From Ascarosepion bandense (taxonomy: Eukaryota > Mollusca > Cephalopoda > Sepiida > Sepiidae): a stretch of DNA of 64,000 nt. Both the position numbers and the translations under genes were made by a program. The stretch lies in NCBI GenBank assembly GCA_037127315.1, contig JBBBDQ010001922.1:124001-188000 (forward strand). The letters are read 5' to 3'. Positions 56,195-64,000 of this stretch are shown piece by piece. Each line of letters starts with the position of its first letter. Position 1 is the stretch's first letter. The notes beneath the pieces are model-generated. The model did no database searches. It was not told the DNA's origin and was given only the letters and a program-made list of their open reading frames with translations.

Positions 56195-56415
56195 ACATTT
56201 GTATGGCAGTGAATGCTAGACAATCTCCCTAAAGATAAAATAAATAAACAACAGAAATGCAATTCTACATAAGGATTTTCAGAATTTCATAGACTGAGCG
56301 GGAATGTCTTAAAGGAAATTTGCATAAAAAGAACACTTGTACTCAGAATCAGTTAAAAACAGCTGAAATTCTTTGGACACATAACTAAGAAAGAAGGTTT
56401 GGAAAACTTAACACA
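56195..56415 (+). mobile_element. RTE-like LINE fragment, degenerate
   Basis: Broken frames with GSEC, EMQFYIRIF-like, LRISLKTAEILWTHN and KKEGLENL, matching 41,690-41,900. Old. Confidence 0.6.
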
Positions 56416-57159
56416 CACGGGGTATTTTTTATCAGTTCTACAATGCAGTTCAGTTTTATGTGATTTGTCTTGATATTTGATTTAATAGTGCCACTCTTCG
56501 TTCACACACTTAATTTGATCTTTTTTTTTTCTCTCTAACCGTTGCAATGCCTGGCATTTTGATTCTGTTTTTCGACACTTTTGAGGGTAACACGCCGTCT
56601 TGTGGTTTTTGCGACGTGAAATGACAAAAATTTGAATGTATAAACTGAAAAATAAGAATTTTCAAAACTTTTTAAAAATCATATTTTCCAAAAATAAAGT
56701 GTAGCATTAATGAATTTATGCATTTGAGACAAGTTACTTTTCACTCAAAAAAAAAAAAAAAAAAAAAAAAATACCAGATATTTCTACGAATAAGGTGACC
56801 TTTAAATCTTAAAAATTACTCCTTAACTTAGGGGATCGTCTAATACAGCAGTTATAAATAGTTAATCCCATGGTGTATCAGCACTAGTAAGTAGGCTAGT
56901 ATGCTTGTACCATGGAAAGAGTCGTAAGAATGAAATCGTTACTGTTATTTTCATAAAGATTCATCTTAATACCTTTTATTCCTTGTGATTTGATAACGAT
57001 AAAGTTAAGCGAAACGACATTCGTAATAACATCAGCTTTATTTTATACTCATAGAATCATTGATAGGCTATTTAGACTGGCTTACGTTTTTGGTCGGCTT
57101 ATACGACAGATATCAGATAAAATTACGAAAATTTGCCTTTTGTGTCCTGTCTCATCCAT
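56416..57159. other. No gene seen; poly-A 56,748-56,771
   Basis: AT-rich. No family recognised. Confidence 0.4.
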
Positions 57160-57625
57160 AGGTGGTCCTGGGTATGATTATATCCTGCATCCGGCAGCCA
57201 GGCCTCTGATTGGGAGGTTGTGAGGGGCATGAAGCCACCTCTTAATTGCTGTTATTCCCAGGCCCACCCTGACCCGGAGTGGTAGCATCTGTTAGGGTCC
57301 CACACTATGAAAGTATAAAAATAGACTTTTGTAGAAATATATACATAAAAATAGTCTTTATAGAAAAATATGCATTTTGAAGGAAAATTATTGCCATAAT
57401 ACATTTTTGAAGAAAAAATTATTACCTGCAATACATTTTTGAATACAAAACTAGAAGACATCTTCGGTTCTCTAAAATAAAATAAAAAATAAAAACTTTT
57501 TCATCAAAATCTGGTTAAATCAACCTTCTCAAATAAACTGAACATAAGAAATACCTTAAAACCCACCTTTTTGGCATTAAATAACACACAGAGGTTGATA
57601 CACCGTAAAACAAACTTAAGCTCAG
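57160..57625 (+). repeat. Element E copy
   Basis: Collinear with 38,410-38,855: TCCTGGGTATGATTATATCC, CAGGCCTCTGATTGGGAGG, GAGTGGTAGCATCTGTTAGG, the short-repeat zone with CATTTTTGAAGAAAAAATTA, and ACACACAGAGGTTGATACAC. Confidence 0.75.
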
Positions 57626-58146
57626 CCATAGGTCGTCTTATACACGGAAATATTCGGTAAATGAAATAACAATTGATGATGGTTTCATCTATCTGCAGAA
57701 ATTAATACTGCTTACCGATAATCTATGGTTAAGATATTGAAATATAATCTCACTGTATGAATTAATTTGAATTAGCAGTTAATCACCGCAGTTGAAACAA
57801 GATGGGCTGGGAATTCCAGATATCAGTAAAGGCTAATAGTTCTGCAATACATGCAGTAATATTTTAACGAGATGGTTAACGTATGTAGTAGTTTTATAGT
57901 TTTACACAGTCCTTTATGTTTGCTTTCGAAATATTAAAAGAAAGTCGGTAGTAGAATTGATGATTTCTTACTGCAAGACGAGAAGTCATTATTTTTCAGA
58001 AACTGCGTTAATAAAAGGTCCGTTTGGAATATCACGCCACGCCTTTCTTAAAATAGTTGAGAATCAGATATTTATAAAGTTGAGCCTTACCCCAATTCAC
58101 AGGATGATCAGTATAAATATATGATCCTATTACAACCTGCCATATC

Positions 58147-58186
<40 letters not shown>

Positions 58187-58342
58187 CAAGATGATATGAA
58201 ACTATGGAAAAGTCGGTTTTAGAATACTGTCTCTGATTATATTGAAAGAATACACAAGAGTTTGTAAAGTTTGGAATGCATACCTCTGAGTATTGTCAAC
58301 TGGGTACATAAAAATTTAATTAGAAATTGAAATTATGCATCT

Positions 58343-58381
<39 letters not shown>

Positions 58382-58443
58382 CTAAAATTGGTGTAATTTT
58401 CAGTAGTATACTCATAGAGGCTTTCCAGACAAGCAGCCTTTTT
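57626..58443. other. No gene seen; (TA)n(TG)n at 58,145-58,186 and (TA)n at 58,344-58,378
   Basis: AT-rich with microsatellites. Confidence 0.4.
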
Positions 58444-58554
58444 GTCATGTCTATCTCGAAGTTTCGTGAGGGCATTATTATTATTTGAAAAAACCAACTT
58501 GAAGAGAGGAGACCTTACAATAATGCCCTCACGAAAATTCGATGTCGGCATGAC
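58444..58554. repeat. Inverted repeat with ~36-bp arms
   Basis: The arms (58,444-58,482 and 58,519-58,554) share TTTCGTGAGGGCATTATT and GTCATG, separated by about 36 bp. It could fold as a hairpin or be a small MITE. Confidence 0.75.
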
Positions 58555-58584
58555 TGAAAACGTTCTTCACACTAAATATATATA

Positions 58585-58880
58585 GTCATCCGCAGACAGA
58601 TCTGTTTCGATGTATCACAGCTCATCAGTACGGTTAGACTGCCGATTGCTTTTTACCCAGGATTGAAATCCGACCGAATTGGCGTCAGTCGGCAATTCTA
58701 CCTCTGGGCTATGGGCACTCGGTAGAAGGAAGCAGACTTTTTAGAGTGTATATTATCATTATACACGCCCAGTAGCTGAGAGTGTTCTAATTCATTGCTG
58801 AATGAACGATGCGTAGATGGCAGAGTAGCTAGTGTTTTTCAAAATTTACTATTCTTCCAGAATAAAGGTGTGAGATCGTA
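58585..58880 (-). mobile_element. SINE-B copy, full length
   Basis: Minus-strand tRNA-like head (TAGCCCAGAGGTAGAATTG, GGTCGGATTTCAATCCTGGG). Its 3' end is GTCTGCGGATGACTATATAT on the left, adjoining a short TA run. Confidence 0.75.
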
Positions 58881-58883
58881 AAT

Positions 58884-59020
58884 AGTCATCTGCAGACAGA
58901 TCTGTTTCGCTGTATCACAGCTCATCAGTACGGTTAGACAGCCGCTTGCTTTTTACCTAGGATTGAAACCCGACCGAATTGGCGTCAATCGGCGATTCTA
59001 GCTATGGGCGCTCGGTAGAA
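58884..59020 (-). mobile_element. SINE-B copy, 5'-truncated, head-to-tail with the previous
   Basis: Begins 4 bp after the previous copy in the same orientation and stops at the box A region, then (TA)n. Confidence 0.7.
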
Positions 59021-59021
59021 G

Positions 59022-59071
<50 letters not shown>
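59021..59071. repeat. (TA)n microsatellite
   Basis: Pure TA run. Confidence 0.95.
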
Positions 59072-59076
<5 letters not shown>

Positions 59077-60160
59077 TAGTAATTACAATATTAACCGTTA
59101 CTTTATCACGAAATATTTGGTATCCATTGACCGAGCAGTCAGTGCTACTGTTCCTTGAAATTTATATAGTCTGTCTCTTAATACAATTTTTCAGCGAAAT
59201 AGGTTTCTCAAGTCAAATAGTTATTTTCGCTTTTTCGCCTATTGTTAGTAGTGTGGAATGTCAACATCTTCATCATATAATTATTTTCTTTTTGACTTAC
59301 ATACGCTATCCATTTTAGCTGCGACTGCTGTTGATAGTTCTCAAGAAGTGTGGATTGTTATCTGATACCGTTCTTTGTGATTATATAGCGTGTGTCTACA
59401 ATGTTCAAAGAAAGATGATCTTCATCAAGACTCATAGGTTTTTATCGCAATTTTAACCATTAATCTTAAAAACAACGGTTCGTTGACAATCAAAGAAACG
59501 TATCCAACAAGAACAGTAGAGAAAGTCGGTAAATATTCGCTGACGATAAAAGTCTTTTCTTAACCACGACATTTTCTGTGTATCAGACATCTAAAGACTT
59601 TAAGTTAGCTATAAACTATTTTAATACTTTTTGACTCTTGAATTCATTTAGATATATTTATAAATACAAATTTAACAGACAGACCCATGTTTTCTTTATT
59701 TTTATTATTTTTTGAAATCCGGATGTTTATTCCAAGCTTCGAGAATTCAGTGTGGTTGGAATTCGATTTTTAGCATCTTTATATTTAAAAAAGCTTCACT
59801 ACACCATTTCAGCAGCTGATAAGATGAAATTTATACTGGTTGCCAAATATTTTATGTAAAGGAACTTCATCGATTTCATCAACGCGAGACGCTTTCGTTA
59901 ATGGGGCCTATAAAGGATGCTTGTGTTATAATAAACGCTACTGCAATTCAAACAGCACAAAAAGTACAGCTCGCATCGACATAAAAATAAATTGCCAACA
60001 CTTAAAAACAACCCCCTTCAAAATGGCTAAAGTAGTGGCTGAAAGCGCTTGAGACAATGGACAATATAGATATTTGTTGGACTCTCTTAGTCCCATCAAA
60101 GGAAAAAATGTAGAAATGTTAAAAAAATAAAAAATAAAAATCCTTCAATTTTCTTTGTCA
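59072..60160. other. No gene seen; one 147-bp-array-like unit at 59,108-59,150
   Basis: TATCCATTGACCGAGCAGTC and AGTGCTACTGTTCCTTG resemble the array at 26,772. The rest is AT-rich without recognised features. Confidence 0.4.
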
Positions 60161-60162
60161 GA

Positions 60163-60405
60163 TTTTTTTAAACTATTATTTCACTCCAAGTAAGGCAATA
60201 AAGATACTAAGACACAATAGGTCACTGAATTTTAGAGAATATGAGAAAAAACGACGAAGGAGAGAGAGCAATAAAAGAAAAATAATGAAGAAAACAGAAG
60301 ATAACGACTACCATTCCATTTAAATTTTTAAAATCAAAGTTGACTGGGAAGTAAGAAGCCGGAAGAGTTTCACAAGAGATAAGTGTGAGAGAAGAAAGTG
60401 CATAG
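60163..60405 (-). mobile_element. LINE-J 3' end, old and diverged
   Basis: Degenerate tail (TTATTTCACTCCAAGTAAGG on the plus strand) and C-terminal remnants (TCTTATCTCTTGTGAAACTC). Confidence 0.6.
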
Positions 60406-60694
60406 AACATTCAGTTACATCTAGTCATTTCAACCCAAAAATTTTAAGACCTTACTGGCAATCTAGTACTGCGCTTAAATTCGTAAAATCGAGATAAGAA
60501 AGACGTAGACTTTTCCTTAAAAAGTGTTTTCATATCTATCTTTATCTCTTTCTACTTCCAGTGTGTATATGATCAGACTGAGTTGATCTTTCAGACCTAT
60601 CCTAAATCATTAATACATCTTCGACTTTCTCGAAAGACATCATTTGTAAAGAAAGTCAATTACTACCATTCATTACATATCAATGATATTTGAC

Positions 60695-61322
60695 TTTTTT
60701 TTTTAATCATTTCACCCCGAGCAAGGCGGAAACACCACTGATGTGCAGGGGGTTACATAAATGTAAAAAGATTAATTAGAAAAGAGTGAGGAGTACAAAC
60801 TAGTTAGAAAGGAGCAATAGAAACCTGAGAAAGCAGGTGCGATGACAGATACATAGGTGGAGAGAAAGGGAAGGTTATACATGGGAGGGAAGAGAGCTAG
60901 AGTCCAGTAGTTAGTAGATGAGTATTGACTTTACATTTAAATTTCTGGAGGTTGTAGCCGTCAGGAAAGCAAGAATACGGGAGCGAGTTCCACAGGCGGA
61001 AAGTGCGAGAGAAGAAGCTGCAGGAGTAGAATTGTCGTCTGCATTTGGCTAACCTGACTGTAAATGGGTGGGACCTAGTTGTCAGTCTGGTTGTACCAGT
61101 AAACACCTGTTGAGGAGGCATCAGTGACTTAAGCTCATCCGAGCAGAAGCCATGAAAGTATTTATAGAAGAGACAAAGGGAGGCCACATTTCGACGATGG
61201 GGAAGTGGCTGCAGTTGAGTCGCCAGATCAGTACCTATCACATTACAGACTCTCCTTTGGAGCTTGTCAAGAACACTGAGGAGAACGGCAGGGGCACCTG
61301 ACCATAAATGGCAGCAGTACAA
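60695..61322 (-). mobile_element. LINE-J copy, youngest in window, 5'-truncated
   Basis: The minus-strand frame is open for 141 codons (61,322-60,897): YCCHLWSGAPAVLLSVLDKL, QRRVCNVIGTDLATQLQPL, ASLCLFYKYFHGFCSDELKS, FFSRTFRLWNSLPYSCFPDG and a stop after HLLTTGL. A 3' UTR follows, with GTAACCCCCTGCACATCAGT and GGGGTGAAATGATT plus A run. The endonuclease and catalytic RT motifs are missing, so it is not autonomous. Confidence 0.87.
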
Positions 61323-61361
61323 AACTAGTTTAAGATTAGTATATAAGGGAATCTGTATACT

Positions 61362-61438
61362 GATACAATCACCGAAGTTAAGCTATAGTCCGGTCAGTAC
61401 CTTGATGGGTGACCGCTTGAGAATACAAGAAGTTGTAA
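61362..61438 (+). pseudogene. 5S rRNA fragment (3' two thirds), degenerate
   Basis: CAATCACCGAAGTTAAGCTA, CCGGTCAGTACCTTGATGGG, TGACCGCTTGAGAATACAAG. It lacks the first ~40 nt and has a mutated closing stem. It lies between LINE-J and SINE-B. Confidence 0.8.
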
Positions 61439-61485
61439 TTTCGAATGTACAGGTGGATAACTGCTCAGAATGATATATATATATA

Positions 61486-61612
61486 GTCATCCGCAGACAG
61501 TCCTGTTTCGCTGTATCACCTCAGTCCGGTTAGACACCCGATTGCTTCTAGTTGACCAATTTGACATCAGTCGGAGATTCTACCTCTAAACTATGGCGCT
61601 CGGTGAAGAAAT
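61486..61612 (-). mobile_element. SINE-B copy, diverged
   Basis: GTCATCCGCAGACAGTCCTG at the TA side, with a decayed box region. It is partial. Confidence 0.6.
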
Positions 61613-61961
61613 GCAGACGTTAGAAATGCAAACTTTATTATTGTTGAGTTGTGTGGTAATAAATACGAACAACAGAAAATTGTATTAAATAAATGTATTA
61701 CGGAAGAAAATAGTATTTACAAAGTGGGGTTAGTAGTCATACAGGAAACAAGGTATTAATTGTACGTCTCTTCGTACGATGTAGAGTCCGATTATAATCA
61801 CTTCCGGTTGACTTGTTAGCACAGTTCCAATCACTCTAGCACTGGTATATCGCTACAGTGACATTACCGCCAACAACACCGAGGTCTTGACACGACCACT
61901 ATTTGTAGTGCATGGAATAGTTAATTTATCATTAAAATGGTGGAGAGCACCCTAACAATTA

Positions 61962-62831
61962 TATACTAGCATCCTAGCCCGGCGTTGCCCGTGCAACTCA
62001 GAACATTTTAGTAGAAGGAGAAGATGCCAATGAGAAGAGTAGATGGAAATCATTTTATTGTTGTTTCAAAATTGTTAAAAACTTCCATTAAAAAATCTAT
62101 TTTCTTTTGTTTTGCGTAAACGTGATTTGATGTTTTGTGTGACATTCTAAACAACATTGGGTTTATTTTTGTTTCAAAATTACGGTGGGAAATATTTACA
62201 TTTTTGTTGACTAAATGAATTTAACATAAAAATAAAAATTATTTAATTGTTTTACTGAAATAAGAAATATAAAAATTATTACGTTCTCAGTTCTGACATT
62301 TTCGAAGAATATTTAAAATTGTAGACATTTAATTTTAAAGGAAAAAGTTACATTAATGCCACACGAATTACAGACAGTTGATTTCCTGCATAAAATATTT
62401 GGCGAAAAAAAAAGCTTTATTTTTTTATTTTATTTTCTGAAGTATGAAATATTAAATCTGAAGAAAAAAAAATTAAATAATTAATTTAACCATTGGCACT
62501 TTTTGTTTTACATATTTTGTTTTTGTTTGAAAAACCCTTTTTTTTAATAAAAAAAAATTAGTCGCGTTTGACACATGTGATTTGATTTCTGTGACGTAAT
62601 TTAGCAAACGACTTAAATCTTAGATGTTTTACGGAGCAAATGTAAACAATCGTCTCCATTGGCCAAAAAGTGCAAAAGGGAAAATTGCTGAACTCAAAAA
62701 GTATGTGTCGACCTGGCTTCCCTGTAGATATATGTCCCTAGAAAGTTTGAATGGCGTAGCTTAAAAAATGTAGGCGTGCACAGGGAACAATCAAACACAA
62801 ACTCACAAATTGTCTTATATATATATATATT
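61962..62831 (+). repeat. Repeat with R-like head (~870 bp)
   Basis: Starts ACTAGCATCCTAGCCCGGCG and TTGCCCGTGCAAC, similar to the R head, but the body and end (AGTTTGAATGGCGTAGCTTA, CAATCAAACACAAACTCACA) differ. It ends at (TA)n. Noncoding. Confidence 0.5.
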
Positions 62832-63031
62832 ATAAATTATAGTTCAAAACATGTACAAATTATAACTTACTAGACAATTGTACATTTTGTTTCGACACTT
62901 TTGTAGTAAATTATAATTTGTACATGTTCTAAACTATTTTATTATAAATATTCATAGCTCTATTTCTATATTGAGCACTGTCTTAAATTATTGCTATGAA
63001 CGTTAATATTTTCTTCGTTCATTATTCACTT

Positions 63032-63068
<37 letters not shown>

Positions 63069-63141
63069 AAATTTCACACACATATATGGATCTTTTTACA
63101 TAAATATATTTAGCATTTATCAGAAACTCTATGTATACACA

Positions 63142-63175
<34 letters not shown>

Positions 63176-63648
63176 TGTGTTTATGACAGCATTCACCAAC
63201 TTAAACAAGGAGACCCTCTAGAAGAGATGCAAGAGATTCAAAAGTTGTCTGGAGCCCCTGGTTAAAGTGATTGATAATATGTACACTGACGGCCATAATT
63301 ATTAGGCAACCCCAGTTATTTTTTAAGGGTCATTCAATAAATAAGCACTTCAATAAATGGCACTTTTTGTTTTACATATTTTGTTTTTGTTTGAAAAACC
63401 CTTTTTTTTAATAAAAAAAAAATTAGTCGCGTTTGACACATGTGATTTGATTTCTGTGACGTAATTTAGCAAACGACTTAAATCTTAGATGTTTTACGGA
63501 GCAAATGTAAACAATCGTCTCTAGAAGAGATGCAAGAGATTCAAAAGTTGTCTGGAGCCCCTGGTTAAAGGGATTGATAATATGTACACTAACGGCCATA
63601 ATTATTAGGCAACCCCAGTTATTTTTTAAGGGTCATTCAATAAATAAG
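62495..63648 (+). repeat. Rearranged local duplication (S1, S2)
   Basis: S1 (62,495-62,656) recurs at 63,358-63,521 and S2 (63,216-63,345) at 63,519-63,648, both almost identical. In the second occurrence S1 joins directly to S2, without the ~560 bp between the originals, at a shared CTC. A (TG)n run (63,140-63,176) lies between. Confidence 0.9.
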
Positions 63649-64000
63649 GTTATTTTTTCGGTATAAGGACATTGCATACAGATAGAAGCTTACTTTTTTT
63701 TTCAACGTAGTCTCCCCAGCAGTGTCACACTCTTTTCCCATCTGTGCACAAGCTTCCGCATTCCCTCAGCGTAAAAATTTTTGGACTGATGTCTCAGCCA
63801 ATCGCTCACAGCACTTTTGACTTCATTGTCATTTTCTAACTTTGTGCCTCTCGTAAACGCTTTCAAGGGACCAAACAGGGGAAAGTCTGATTGGGCAAGG
63901 TCTGGGCTGTAAGAGGAATGAGGGAGCAGTTCCCAGCCCAGCTTGTTGATGGTCTGCACCGTTTGGGCTGCTGTGTGAGGCCTTGAGTTGTCCTGATGCA
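63630..64000 (-). mobile_element. Mariner (DD34D) transposon, 3' part, runs off window
   Basis: The minus-strand frame contains HQDN and YSPDLAQSDFPLFGPLK, with 34 residues between the two aspartates, the DD34D spacing of mariner transposases. It continues NDNEVKSAVSDWLRHQSKNF and ends RWEKSVTLLG near 63,702. The frame from 64,000 to 63,702 is open, so the copy may be fairly recent. AGGGTCATTCAATAAATAAG at about 63,627-63,648 is the likely terminal repeat. The N-terminus and other end lie beyond the window. Confidence 0.8.

Noticed and set aside
59840..60052. 70-codon plus-strand ORF as an exon
   Set aside because: No splice sites of quality at its borders and no recognised motif.

Overview
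This window is eukaryotic, repeat-dense, gene-poor DNA with no intact protein-coding gene that I can support. The signs are AT richness, many (TA)n, (CA)n and (CT)n microsatellites, long polypurine/polypyrimidine tracts, tRNA- and 5S-related SINE sequence, and decayed LINE, Penelope and Tc1/mariner copies. The LINE peptides (for example FYKYFHGFCSDELKSLMPP), together with tRNA SINEs and TA-rich tails, fit a lophotrochozoan. I infer a coleoid cephalopod such as cuttlefish or squid, from general resemblance only; no search was run.

Family names used here are working labels. LINE-J is a Jockey/CR1-like LINE whose 3' tail contains GTAGCCCCCTGCGCA. RTE is an RTE-like LINE. PLE is a Penelope-like element with a GIY-YIG domain. 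SINE-A is a tRNA SINE with a (CTGA) 3' end. SINE-B is a tRNA SINE with a (TA)n tail. E is a ~450 bp dispersed element. R is a repeat starting TAGCCCGGCGTTGCTCGG. G is a ~300 bp element ending near CGAAATGTCGTACAAATGG. N is a ~0.95 kb noncoding element present as an inverted pair.

Layout. 0-5 kb: tail of E expanded into a 35-bp array, SINE-A, two LINE-J fragments, an RTE fragment and R copies. 5-15 kb: PLE end, tandem tRNA-like units, G, Tc1-like remnants, SINE-B copies and one nearly full-length but broken mariner. 15-19 kb: pyrimidine then purine tracts around an E copy that was hit by SINE-A. 19-22 kb: dimeric SINE-A flanked by a target-site duplication, then N copy 1. 22.8-27.8 kb: three consecutive unrelated tandem arrays (about 15, 48 and 147 bp units). 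28-29 kb: the only place with exon-like sequence, a 60-bp exon with good splice sites whose peptide resembles NAT9-type N-acetyltransferases. 29-46 kb: LINE-J, N copy 2, a MITE, a 5S rRNA pseudogene fused to SINE-A, R, E, a second dimeric SINE-A, and an RTE interrupted by LINE-J. 46.6-53.6 kb: a ~6.9 kb satellite (99-bp unit, about 66 copies) that appears to have grown inside a G element. 54-64 kb: G, RTE, E, SINE-B, LINE-J, a second 5S fragment, an R-headed repeat with a rearranged duplication, and the end of a DD34D mariner that runs off the window.

Nothing here works together as a pathway. The interest lies in repeat biology: satellites that arise from pieces of dispersed elements, a SINE dimer apparently mobilised as one unit, a 5S-tRNA fusion, tandem tRNA-like units, and an unclassified noncoding element pair.
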